Shown here: positions 1-11,910 of the stretch, one piece after another
Numbering within the stretch: position 1 is the first letter of the stretch
Layout of the letters: each line of letters begins with the position of its first letter
Assembly (NCBI GenBank): GCA_026826555.1
Contig: JAKSZT010053764.1
Span: 18,547,533-18,611,532 of the forward strand
DNA: 64,000 bases
Source: Tolypeutes matacus
Taxonomy: Eukaryota > Chordata > Mammalia > Cingulata > Chlamyphoridae
Reading direction: 5' to 3'
Program-made: the position numbers and the translations under genes
The notes under the pieces: model-generated
Seen by the model: the letters and a program-made list of their open reading frames with translations, nothing else
What the model was told of the DNA's origin: nothing
The model's database searches: none

Positions 1-3000
1 AGCTTATGTCCTGTCAAGGAGTCTGGGAAAGTTCTGATGGCCTTTTGGCTTACTTTGGGGCTCTGCTCTGGGAAGCATTGCCATCATCTACACTAGTATT
101 CTTTCATATTTTCCCACTTGTAATAATTGTTGCATTTTTTTCAGAATTAATTTACTTAGATAAGGATTATTTTTGTTCAGGATTGATAGAGAATTTATTG
201 TGCATTTTGGTTATACGTATTCATGAAGTTTTACTTTAATGTTAACTTGTTGAGTAGACTAATCAAGATTTTAGAGCATGGCAGGCCAGTAAAGGAAGTA
301 TTTTTGCATTAGTTTAGGATACGGTATATATTCTGCTATAGCTCAGCTCTTCAGCAGCCTAATAGGAGAGTGTATAAAAGATTGCTAGGTTGGAATTATT
401 GTTGCTCTTAGTAATTAATTTAGAATGCTGTTTTTATTGAATAATAAAAACATTTTCAAGTTTCTGCACTACATTTCAGATTTGAATGCTTGATAGCATT
501 CATACATTTCACTGTAATAACCGTCATCCTTAAAATGTATCTGATCCTCTTTAATCTCTGTCACCAGAATTACCTTAATGTGCAAAATCATTTTAGAAAC
601 TCTTTGTTAAGTTTCTTTCTTTGATGCTTTATTCACATGGGTGGGGTTGGGGGGGTGCTGGAAAGAGGCAGAAAAAAGCTGATACATTTAGAAACTATAT
701 CCCTTTTCCTTTGTTAGATACCAATGCATTGCAAACTCTACAGTTTATTCTCTTTAACTGTGAAGTTTGATGGTGGTGGCGGTGGGGTGAGGTGGAGGTG
801 CAGAACTGGCTGCATGGGGAGGGAGGAGACAGAAATCACTCAGCTGATTCAGTATTTCTTTCAGATGTCTTTCCTTTTCTGCTACATCACTGCAGAGTAT
901 ATGTACTTCTGTGGGGATAGGCATGCTATTACTTTATAGTTGTCAATGGTTCCTCTTCTGAAGCCTGAGTGTGGCCATGTCTCTCCTTTAGTGGATGTGC
1001 AATAATATTCTTCTTATTTAGAGGAGTCTATATTGTGAGTTAGTCATGCACAGATTTAGAAAAGTAGGAATAAAAGAAGAATAGTGAGGAAATCTAGTTA
1101 ATGTGACAGATGTGGAAGTGATGCCTTAAATCTACCTCTCTGCATTTTGCTTTGGGCAGATGGTTGTGTGTGTTTGTGTGTTTAATTTTTTTTCAATAGA
1201 ACCCAGGCTTTTCTCCTGTTCCTATTTATGCTGACATTTTGAAGAACCGAATAGTACAATCTGTCAAATTAGGCTTTCTGACTGATTGGCATCTGACTAT
1301 CTCTGATGACAGTCTTAGAGATGAGTTTTAATGAAGTGTTAGCTTAAGGGCCATTAATAAAAGACACATGAAAGATATATATGTGATCTGAAAATCACCT
1401 TTACCACTTAAAGGTGCAATATGTATTTTGACATGCCCCAGTGAAAACCCAACATGAAAAAAAAACCAAATAAACTTTAAGATTCTTCATTTTACAATGT
1501 GATCTTATTGCATACATCTAAAGGGCTTTTTAAAACATTTTGTTAAAAAAGTCACTTCACGAATTTTTAGGGCATACTTATATTTAAAAAAAAATAGAAT
1601 TTAGCTTGGAATATATTAGACCTTTACAAAGTCACTTTAATGTACATTTTGCTTGGTGCTTCAGAGCTATCAATAGCATTTTTGCCCACTAGTTTTTGAA
1701 TTATACATATCTTGGAACAATATTTGGAACATTTGGTGTTCTCACCCCAGTTCTGTTTTCCTTAAAGAGGTTAAGAAAATTAGGGAAAATGTTTGATTTA
1801 AGTTCTTCGACCTTCATGTGCCTTTGGAAACACTTTTTAATATTGCCTAACATAAGTTTTAGAGGCTCCCTTTAGTTAACAAAGGCTATGAATGCTGAAG
1901 TTTGAGTTAAATTATAGTTAAAAACAATTGTGTGAACAATTAGAATGAACAGTTGTATGTAGTTCATTCCAATTAAAGTAAGTTAAGAAACTGTGCTGCT
2001 GGATCAACATTTGATCTATTCCTTTATTTTTAGAAGTCTGCTGTGTTTTGAAACTTAAAACCTTTTAAATAATGTTGAATGAGTAGAGCTGAATAATAGA
2101 TGTGGATTTATATTTCAGCCAAGATTTGAGAGCCATATGACTTGGAAGTGAGGTGGGATATTTTTTATCTTTGACATCTGAAGATGTCTTTTAATGTTTT
2201 GTTTGGGTTGGCATGCTTAAGCATTTACTGGGGTTGATAAAAATGCAGGTGACCATGGACCAGATATAAAGATCAGAGGAGGTCATTGCAGTGATCCTGA
2301 TACTCTAGTCACCTTCAGTCCTGCTGCCCTTGATAAACTTTGTTGTTGTTTTCCTTTCCTTGATAAACTTTGAAGTTAAGGCTTCTTCTTTCTTGGATAA
2401 AATAAGACTCTCCATTAAATTGTGTTTTTGTTAATTTTCATCATGGTCTGAAATTTCCCAAATCCTACAGCACAGTCTTGAGTGATGCATTCATTTTAGG
2501 TAAGCTTTGGAAGAAGCTCCAGTTTACCATTTGGTTTACAAACCTTAGAAAGAAGGACAATAGATGGCATATCATGATGAGAAACAATATCTTAATCTGA
2601 AGGAATGGAGTAAGGATGAGGGTGATTAGGGACAGGGTCAGACAATTGGAAAAACTAGAGTATGAACAGTGACAGTACAATGTTGAGAAGAAGGTCATTT
2701 TAGGAGCCATATAAGAAATCAGTTTGCTGGATTCAGTGTATCTAGTAATATTACTGTGACTATTAATGGCAGTCTTTCTAATATTTGATTTAAAAATATT
2801 CAATCAGAGACATAGGAGATAATTGAATACATTCGTCTTTAAGCCTTTAGTTTTAAATCATTGCCCTTTAGCTTTCCATTTGAAAGAAAATGAAAGGATT
2901 TAAATCAATGTGTTTTTAGTGCCGGTACTATTTTGGTTAATTTAGGAATCCTGAGATGGCTCATATTTCATATGAGTTTTAAGGAGTATTTTGAAAGAAG

Positions 3001-4550
3001 AGAGGAAATGAGGTATTAGATGCAAATGGACATAATACTAGCTATGTGGACTTATTTTTTTAAGGTTTGAAATTGTAGAAGGCTACAAAAGTGATAGATA
3101 TTTGGGAATCAATGAGATAAAAAAGGAGAGTAGGAATTAGATGAAATTAGTGGAAAATTAATGAATAATGGAATTGAATGAAATTAGCTGAGAATTTGGA
3201 AATAAAGGTAATAAGGTAAGATGGATAAATCAGAGTGTGACTGGTGAAATAATTTGTTAGGTGACCAATCATTTTTTTGCCTACTTTTATTTTAACTAAT
3301 AAGGAAAGCTGATGAAAAGATTAGTTTCTTTATGGGCACTGCATTTGTTATTTTATTTGTTGGAAATATTTACAGTAGGGCTCTGGGACCTTTGATTTAC
3401 TATGTGGGGTTTGACTAATATTAAATGTTGTATATAGAAAATCAATAAGTTGAGATGTGTCTGGATTATCTTATAATTTTATTATAAAATAAGACAATAT
3501 TAGTATACAAAATATACGAAATTGATATATTTAATTGGGATATGATAAACTTATCTAATAGATGTTTCTAAAGCAGTCTACTTCTGAGAAACCAATATAT
3601 AGGGGAAAACTGTGTACTCTAAACATATATATTCTTAAAAACTTAAAAATTTTGAACCTTCGTGGATGCACCTCAAAGGTTTAACAATTAGTACCTTCTA
3701 TTTAAAGCTGTGTAATTTGAAATATTTTATTTATTGAAGTAAACTTGGATTCTTCTTTATCTTGTGCTCCTTTAAAAAAATTTAAACCCAGTGTTAAGAA
3801 CAAATTTAATGTAGACATGTAACAGTGCTTACATATATTTAAGACAAAATATTTAAAACTAATTTATCTTTTTGTTTCCTCTTGGCACAAATCAGGAAAC
3901 TTGTTCTCAGTTGTTGCTCAAGTCCTTTGTTTAATAATTCCAGTCTCCTCTACTCTAATTGAAACCCGACCTATCATTAAATGAGGCAGCAAGTGAAAGG
4001 ACAGCAGCCCCTGTTTGCAGGACACAGGAAAGAATGCTCTTGAAATGCACCTCTCAGGGGTGAAATGTGGTTAAGCTTTTGTATGTTAATGTTTTAACTT
4101 GTTTGTGGGTAGATTTGGGTAAATACTTAAGAACCCTTTTGTAAATTGATAAGGGAAGGGAACCAGCTGGCTCCTGGAATACTCCCTTCAAAGTTAGCTA
4201 TCTGGTGAGTGGAACACACTGAGTTGTTTGTAATAATGCATAAAGAGAGATCCTTTGGCAGAGGCTAAAAAGTGATACGTGTATTGATAACTCACAACAT
4301 CATTCAGTGTAGTTTAATATTTTCTGACTCATTATCCTCAGGGAAGGAGGCAGTTCCCTTAGTTTTTTCTTTGTTGAGGCAGGACAGGTATGAAAGAAGC
4401 TCATTTTACAATGCTAAAGTCTATTGAAAAATATTCTGCTATTCATATTGGAAACTATCCTGTAATGAGAAGACTAGTGTGTATATATCAAATAGTGATT
4501 CATGGCATTTTAATAAACCATGCAAAATTTAGACCTAAATATCTTTATTT
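1..4550. other. Unique AT-rich noncoding DNA
   Basis: No exon, RNA gene or well-preserved repeat is recognisable. Short reading frames occur on both strands but are isolated, show no codon-use signal and resemble no family I know. A weak L2-like stretch may lie near 2270-2330. The segment at about 3880-4280 is less AT-rich and non-repetitive and could be a conserved noncoding element, but this needs an alignment. Confidence 0.6.
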
Positions 4551-4558
4551 AAAAGCTG

Positions 4559-4784
4559 GGGAGCGGATGTGGCTCTAGCAGTTGAGTGCCTGCTTCCCAC
4601 ATAGGAGATCCTGGGTTTGGTTCCTGGTGCCTCTTAGGGACAAAAAGAACAGGCAACAAGCAAAACAAATGAAAAAAGCCAACTCAGGGGAGCCAATGTG
4701 GCTCAGGGGTTGAGCGCTGGCTTCCCACATACGAGGTCTGGGGTTCAATCCCTGGCCCAGGTACCTCAAAAAAAAAAAAAAAAG
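4559..4784 (+). mobile_element. DAS SINE, dimeric (armadillo tRNA-derived)
   Basis: Two tRNA-like heads lie in tandem, at about 4559-4633 and 4687-4770, joined by an A-rich linker and ending in an A-tail at about 4768-4783. The second head keeps a recognisable pol III B box (gggttcaatccc near 4741). The first head's B box is decayed. An 8-bp direct repeat, aaaagctg, flanks the element at 4551-4558 and 4785-4792, as expected for L1-driven insertion. The family assignment rests on the head sequence shared with seven other copies in the window and on known armadillo DAS elements. Confidence 0.88.
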
Positions 4785-4792
4785 AAAAGCTG

Positions 4793-6039
4793 ATGTTTCC
4801 TTGTTGTTTGAATCTAATTAAATTATTAAAGCATGAGAAAGATATTATATTAAATAGGACCTGTATTTTTTTAGTTTATATGACTTTAATTGCTAAACTT
4901 TTCTGATCCAGTAGTCTCAATAGAAAATTTCAGTATTTTAAAAATATTTCTACTATAGAGTAATAGCTAACACACTCAATAGTAAAGTGATACAAAATAA
5001 CCAAAGTGATGTACTAAGTAGTGATATTGTCCTATAACTAAACAACCATTCCTTTCTCAAAGGGTTATATTTAATTCTTTCTGACATAAGGAAACATCTG
5101 AGTTAAGTGATCCTGTGTATTAGATTTTCTTGCAGTTAAGCTTTCCAAAAGTAGAAGGTGTAATATATGCAAGAAGAAACCAGTATAAAGCTTCATCAAC
5201 CAAACAATGTATGAGGAAAACGTAAATTATAACCCTGCAAAGCAAAAGGTAATGGAACATACATATTGATTTTGGTAATATTTATAGAATATTTTGTTAT
5301 GAATTTAGTAAAATATCAATTTAAATGTTACTTGAAATATTTTTTTTCTGTTCTTTTAGATACCTAAAACTTAGAATGAAAGTATGATTTAATTGTGCTT
5401 TTTATTAATTTATATTCTATATAGTATCAATAGAAGCACAGACAATTTGTGTTTAAAGGTTTTTTAAAAATTTGACTACAACTGCATTTATATGATAATA
5501 GCTTAAAAATAGACTATTTTCTATAAGGGAATAATAATATTGATCTACATATTCTATATTGGAGTACTTCACCAATTGCAAACAAATTAATGCTCTGATT
5601 TGCAAGAACACTGTTTCTTCATGTTCAAAGAAAAGCTTACTCCAAGAATTGACCTAAATTTTGTAACCTGATCCTGTATGCATAGCAGCTAAGCTTTTGC
5701 ATCTGGAGATGGAACCTCAAAACCCCCTATGATGAGTGTCTTCCTCAAAGATTCAACTTCAGCCTTTCTCTGCCTCTATGTACTGTTCTAGTGCCATATT
5801 CCTCTGCCTCTTCACTGTGTCTGGTCCAGCGCAGCTGACCAAAAGGGGCAGCTAAGAGGCTAGAATAGAGATTAAAGAGGTGAAAAGATCTGTCACTAGA
5901 ATTACACATGCTTCCAAATGGCACAAGTATATAGGATTCCAGTAGAGACATAATTAGTATGTTTTATTTTAGAATCAGGATTTTTAGGTTGGGACAGACT
6001 TTGGAGTTTATATAGTTTGACACTTTATCTACCCCATCC
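4793..6039. other. Unique AT-rich noncoding DNA
   Basis: No gene or clear repeat seen. A slightly GC-richer patch at about 5745-5890 is unassigned. Confidence 0.55.
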
Positions 6040-6170
6040 CCCCAATTGTTTTAAAGACAAGAGAACTGAGGTTAAGTGACTTGCATAATGGCATATAACA
6101 TTTATAAGAGCTGTTGAACCCCAGGCCTCTGACTCCCTGACCAATTTTCTTGTGCTTTTTCATAGCTAGG
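6040..6170 (-). repeat. MIR SINE fragment
   Basis: The plus strand reads like the reverse complement of the MIR core: 'agagaactgaggttaagtga' then 'cttgcataatggcatataac' and 'gttgaaccccaggcctctga'. MIR is an ancient tRNA-core SINE found in all mammals. This copy is diverged and truncated. Confidence 0.75.
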
Positions 6171-7863
6171 ACAAAACCTTTCTTAAATGCAAATGATTCT
6201 TATGTGTGGCCACCTTTAGTATTCAAATAATTGTTTATTTCATCTATAATTTAGAACACCATATTTTTTCTAGAAAAAGCAAAGTTTTATAATTGTACAT
6301 TCAAAGTTTAAATAAATATTTTAATATTTTTTACTATTTCCAACTAGAGATTTTGGTATATGGATCATTATTTAATTGCTTTATTTAAGAATGGCATAGA
6401 AATAAAATTTTAAAATACTGTCCAAAACCATAAACAGGCTTGATATTAAGGGGGAATACCATACCTACTAGATTCATTTTGAAAAAAAAAAAAAAATTTC
6501 GTTTTTATCCCTATCATATGTATATTCCCTTGCTGGGTGGCAGTGATGTATGTCATAATCAATATACTAGTGAAAATATTTATCAGGGCTGGCATGAACC
6601 TCTTTATTTTTTTGAGGGAAGAGTCATTCTAAGTATTCTCAAGATTGTTGTATAAATCTGTTTAATTATGAATTTTTGAAATTGAAAATTTGTTCCTTTA
6701 TGTCACTCTCTTGCAGAACAAAAGTAAAATACTGGTAGGTGAGGTAGGTGGTACAAGCTGAGACTTGCCGGACTGGGCTTTAAGAGTGTTTTGTAGTACT
6801 CTTAAGTAAGAGTGAATCAACAGAATGAATATGTGAAGGGACTCTCCTTTATTTGATAGCAATCAGATACAATACTGTCAGCCAGGCTATATTATATGAC
6901 TTCTTATTTTCTTAATTTGAGTGTTTGGAAGGATATGTTGTTAATGATTAATAGTATGAGTACTTGGCAGGAGTAAGTAATTACCAAGATTTTGTTTTAT
7001 TGTCCCTCACTTCCACCCCCTCTCCTTTCTCTGTGTGTTTTAGAAGTGAACCCATGAGATCAGGTTTGAACTTAGTTTTGGTATTATTCTTTATGATAAA
7101 AATGAACAATTTGACTGGTAAGACTGTTAATTATTTGAAATAGTCCATCTAAGAAAGATCAAGAAGATGGCAAACAACTGAACTTTCCATTGGTAATCTG
7201 AGGCTCTTGCCAGACTCATTTGTGGTACAAAATCTGAAAGGATATATTTATATGAAACAGAAGTAGGTTTCCTATAGGGGAAAAAAACGTTTGTCATTTG
7301 CTCTTAACAAGTTAAATCCCCACAGACAAACCTTTCTTGTAAAATGGTTCCCTTTGGATTTATCCTCACCTTCAATAAAAAAGGAGATCTGATAAACAAA
7401 GGCATGATGAAATATTAGTTAGCTCTTGCATTTTTGCCTAGAAGTTCCCTATTATTCTTCATGACTTTATGTTTTTATTTAATGCTGCTGTTTAGTTTGA
7501 ATTAAGAGAGACAATACAATGAATTAAATTCATTTTGCTTTCTGCTAATTGAAGAAGAGCTCTTTCTGGAGGGGGATTTAAATAACTTACTTTTAGATTT
7601 AATTATATTCTTGATCTGTTGACATATCTACTGGCCTATGAAATAGAACAGAAAATACAAATATTCAGAGTGTCCAAGTCAGATGAAAAGAGAGCACTAA
7701 ATGCTTGGAAGATTTAAACAGATTTGAATACAAGTGATGACTTCTAACTACTATTATGTTTGTTAATAGAGGAAGAATCTATAATATGGAATGTGGTCTC
7801 AATATTCTATGAATTATTAATCTAGATAAATTGAAAACTTCAAAAATGTGGATCACTAGAGTG
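6171..7863. other. Unique AT-rich noncoding DNA
   Basis: No exon, RNA gene or clear repeat seen. Confidence 0.5.
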
Positions 7864-7871
7864 TTCTAAAA

Positions 7872-8064
7872 CAGGGATTCTTAACCTTTTTTGTTCTACA
7901 GACCCCTTTGCCAGTCAGGTGAAAACCACAGACCCCTTACCAAGTCCACACTATACTGTGTATTATTTAATAAATATATCACACCCACACCAACATGTCC
8001 CCATAAGAATAATGTTTTTTTGATTTTCAATTCAAGCTCACGGACCCCTATTTCAGAACCCCTC
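7872..8064 (+). mobile_element. Non-autonomous hAT DNA transposon (MITE-like)
   Basis: The 193-bp element starts cagggattcttaacc and ends gaacccctc, which are imperfect terminal inverted repeats. The internal 'gacccctttgccagtc' and 'cacggacccc' are typical of Charlie-group deletion derivatives. An exact 8-bp duplication, ttctaaaa, lies on both sides (7864-7871 and 8065-8072). Eight-base target duplications are diagnostic of the hAT superfamily. It has no coding capacity. The strand is nominal. Confidence 0.85.
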
Positions 8065-8349
8065 TTCTAAAAAGAAGATTCTTTGGATTTTTTTTCAAAT
8101 AGCTCAGTTTTATGTTTCTCTGGGACAGAATCTTTTAGGATTTCTCATTACTTATTACTTATTGGACAGATTCATTTAGGAAATATTTATTGGGTGCCAC
8201 AGTGTACCACAAGACTACCATAGGATTTGCTATTAGGAAGCTTACAGTCTAGTATACTTCCAGAGCTCTTCACAACTACATTTTCAAACTTATATTTCAC
8301 CACTCTTCTGGGGACCTCTTTTCTGGCCTGCCTGGCTTATGGTATTATG

Positions 8350-8570
8350 TTTTTCTTTAAGAAACTGAACTTTGGAATCAATAACCCTGGGTTTGAATTC
8401 CAGCTTGGCTACTAACTAGCAGTTTAACCTTGACTAAATGATTTAAACTTTGGAATAGGATTAATACTACCTACTTTAAAAGACTGTTACACGGATTACA
8501 TTAGATGACATAAGCAAAATACTTTTGTACTTAACATTTAAGTGCTTAATAAATGGCAGTTGCCCTTACT
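8350..8570 (+). repeat. MIR SINE
   Basis: Near full-length MIR order is visible: 'ggaatcaataaccctgggtt', then 'gaattccagcttggctacta', a decayed core, and a 3' part with 'ttacacggattacattagat' and 'agtgcttaataaatggcagt'. It is ancient and diverged. Confidence 0.75.
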
Positions 8571-9785
8571 GTCCTAATGGTTCACCTGAATTCTGCCTTG
8601 TCCTTTCTTTTCTTTAAAATTTACTTCTGATCCTTTGGTAGAATGCCTAGATTTAGAGTGTTCCTTAACTTAATGGATTCAATTCTAATGAATTTCTTAT
8701 CCTTGCCACTGATTTGCAATTGACTTGGATTTTTGTTTGTTCATTTGTAAATATTTAAACTTTTCAAATTGTTTGTAAGCTTCCAGAAGACTACATAATA
8801 TATATATATATATATATTTTAACTCAGCACAAGACATAATGTCCTTTTTCCAGTAGAGGCAATCAATGGATAATTAATTAAACCTCACATTGTTCATTTG
8901 ATCTCTAACCAAAGTAGAGGACACATATAACCATTTTATAATTTTGTCTAGCCTCAGGTTTATAATAAGTATTGGAATAATGCAATTTTATTATTCTGAC
9001 TGTATTTACTTACTTTTTAGAAAAAAGGGATTTAATGGCATACATTCACAGTATTTCTTCCAATATAGCATCATCTAACAGTCAATAGATTTGGACTAAC
9101 CTTAATCGGGATCTTTTTCTCTTACTTTTTCAAATGATGTTTTGCCACCCAACCTTGTGTGTTCAAATATATCTGAAATTCAAGACTTGCCTGGGATTTT
9201 CTTAGTGTCTGGGAAGACTGATTTCTTAGTTTTTCTTATTTCCTAATTGTGGCATGGTGTGAGAATTCTTAGTGCTGCTCAGTATGGGAGGGACATGTGG
9301 GGCATTATGGGAACTTAGTTTTTTGAGGGACTATTTTGAATACCCCTAACTCCTTGATTCTCTCCTTTTGCTACCTAGTAGTATATCGTTATACTCTTGG
9401 GCTGGATCAGGACTTGAGTCCCAGGGTTACACTAAGGTACCTAGGAGTATCAGTATGGAATTATTTTAGTAGTCATATCCATGTTGTATTTGTTATATTC
9501 CACTAAGGGTTGCAGTATGGAAAAGTTGGGTTATCTGTTTTGATGTCTTCTACTGAGACTTTACCCTAAAAAAAAAACAGCAGTGTTTTTTATATGGAGC
9601 TGTCATTCACAAATCCATTCAGCCCCCTTTTGAATCAGTGTATTTTTATTCTCTGCCATCTTTTGAGGTGATGAGTTTGGTGAATTTACTACCAATTGTG
9701 AAGTAATCTTAACCTCTCTCCAGTCTCAAGGAGTGATCCTAATTTCATCAGTTTAGGTGTATTTAGGTATAACAAGCTTATTACC
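8571..9785. other. Unique AT-rich noncoding DNA
   Basis: No gene seen. A short (AT)n tract lies at about 8798-8817. Confidence 0.5.
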
Positions 9786-10125
9786 ACTTTTCATAGTTAT
9801 TCATTCACTGAGCAAATATTTGCACATAAAATTTGGGCCAAGCAGTGAATTGTTGTGGGGTATACAACAATAACAAATCCAGTCAAACCTCCACCCTTGA
9901 GTTGCTCACATTCTAACAGTTGGGGATAAGGGAAGAGAGAAAATGAGTGTGTATTATAAGAGATGGTTATACGTGTTCTGGAGAAAAATAAAGAGAGGTG
10001 GATGGGTTAGCGATAGTGGGTGATGGGGGTGGAGTGGCTTGCAATTTAAAATAGGGTGCTTAGGAAGATCTCACAGACAAGGTAACATTTGAACAAAGAC
10101 CCGAGAGAGATAAGTTTTGGATGTT
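9786..10125 (-). repeat. L2 LINE 3' fragment
   Basis: The plus strand is the complement of the L2 3' end. It begins 'tcattcactgagcaaatatt', runs through 'gttgctcacattctaacagt' and 'ctggagaaaaataaagagag', and reaches 'ggtaacatttgaacaaagac'. L2 is an extinct CR1-like LINE. The copy is truncated well short of its reverse transcriptase domain. Confidence 0.75.
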
Positions 10126-10515
10126 TATTGAAATGTGGTTTTATATATTTATGATATTGATGCTTTAATTGATGCTAGCCTTCCTTCCATACCAAAGAGT
10201 TCTGAGTTTTTACATCTGTCCTCACACAATACTTTTCTTTCTCCCTTTCTCCCTGTCTCTTTGCCCTATTTTGTCATTTTTATATGACTTTCCCTGAATA
10301 CACAGCCTTTTCATTTATATATATATATATAGAGAGAGAGAGGTGATTGACCAAAACTATGGTTTTCTATAAGGAAAAAAGCAGATGAAGAGACTCTTTC
10401 AAAACTACTTCTAGAAGTTACACATGAAAAATAAAGATCACAATTAATAGGCAATAGAAGTTAAAATTAGACTGCTAGTTTGATTATACACTCAGTTTGC
10501 TGGTAAGATTAATTA
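10126..10515. other. Unique noncoding DNA with short (TA)n/(GA)n tract
   Basis: Low-complexity TATATA then GAGAGA occurs at about 10317-10342. Nothing else is recognised. Confidence 0.5.
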
Positions 10516-10516
10516 A

Positions 10517-10875
10517 TTTTTTTCAAAGATTTATTTTATTTATTTCTTCCCCTCCTCATTGTTTGCGCTCTCTGTCTGCTTTCTTTGTCTGTCTGTTGTG
10601 TATTCTCTGTGTCTGCTTGTCTCCTTTTTAGGAGGCACTGGTAACCAAATCCAGGACTTCCCATGTGGGAGGGAAGTGGCCCAATTGCTTGAGCCACATC
10701 TGCTTCCTGCTTGTTGTATCTCTCATTGTGTTTCCTCATTGTGTCAGCTCGCTGCACCAGCCCATTGCATCAGCTTACTGTCTTGCCCATCTTCTTTAGG
10801 AGGCACTGGGAACTGAACCCAGGACCTCCCATGGGGTAGGCGGGTGCCCAACTGCTTGAGCCACATCCGCTTCCC
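10517..10875 (-). mobile_element. DAS SINE, long dimeric form
   Basis: In the minus orientation a tRNA-like head (about 10800-10875) is followed by a spacer rich in 'acaatgaga'-type sequence, a second head (about 10625-10697) and an A-rich tail (about 10517-10560 as T-rich plus strand). Both heads keep GAACC-type B-box cores (gaactgaaccc, aaccaaatcc). The target-site duplication is not clear. Confidence 0.85.
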
Positions 10876-11715
10876 TGATATGGTTAATTTAAATGGAGAA
10901 AGAATCTTTGCTTATGATGGATTCTATGACCAAAACGCACTTCAATGTCTTAGAAGAAGTGAAACCAGAATGTCATTGTTTGCATAGTATAGATACATCT
11001 ATCATTATCTAGTCATCTTTAATCATGGATTTATGAATTGGATTTATTTGTAAAACTTTGTATGTGCAAAAAGATATAAATCAGAGGTTATTTAGAGAAA
11101 TAAATTTTACTATTGGAGGCAAATTGCCTTGAATTCTGTTATTTTGACAAATAGATTGCCATGCCGATATATTTAGAATGGGATTTTCAGTGTACTAATG
11201 TCAAAATCATATTTTCCATTTCAGTTCAGTGTCAAATATTCAGTATTATGTGCCTGTCATCCATTATGAAATGTACAGTTTGACAGTGTTTGAGGCTATT
11301 GTATTGTAGTGGAATACTTCAAAACTGGCACAAAATACATTTTTTAACATTTAATTTAAGGAATAGAAATTGTTGTTGAAGCTTAAACAAATGAAGACTT
11401 ACTCTCTGTTTTAAATTATATAATTATAAATGCAATATTTATTTCTTATCCTGATTTCTATCCCTAAAGGTCGGTTAAATTAGTATACTTCAAATATGTC
11501 CAGGCATTTGTGTCTGAAATGAGTCCGCTGTGTCCACAACTTAGCAACCTGTGGGCCAGTGTCTGTTGAACTTGAGTACCTGATTATTTCTGACATTAAA
11601 AAAAATATTTAAAGAAGCCAAATTTAGTATCACTACTTGTTTGTACCATCACTGTGTTTATGAAAAGATATGTGAACTATCAAAGACTTTGGAGAGTGTT
11701 GAGTGTACTTATCTC
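10876..11715. other. Unique AT-rich noncoding DNA
   Basis: No gene or clear repeat seen. Confidence 0.5.
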
Positions 11716-11910
11716 ATATTTTCCCCCTAACTTTTTTAATAAGGAAAATTTTAAACATATATAAAAATAGAACATGATGAAATAATGAAACAAATTCCTA
11801 TGTATTCATCACTATTATAATGGTTAACAACTTGTGATCAGTCTTGTTTCATTTATACTCTTTCCACTCCCCACCCATCCAATTTTAATTCCCCTCACTT
11901 CTTACCTATA
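11716..11910. repeat. Possible old L1-like fragment
   Basis: The run from 'aaggaaaattttaaacatat' through 'gaacatgatgaaataatgaa' to 'tcagtcttgtttcatttata' resembles a common ancient interspersed repeat (probably L1M-derived) that mentions cells of the form 'ttttaaacatacacaaaagt' in other mammals. Family and strand are uncertain. Confidence 0.35.

Noticed and set aside
2465..2803. 112-codon minus-strand frame
   Set aside because: No ATG context, low complexity, no family resemblance and no flanking exon signals.
4559..4784. tRNA genes at the DAS heads
   Set aside because: The heads are tRNA-like but sit in A-tailed, target-duplicated SINEs and do not fold as complete tRNAs by eye.
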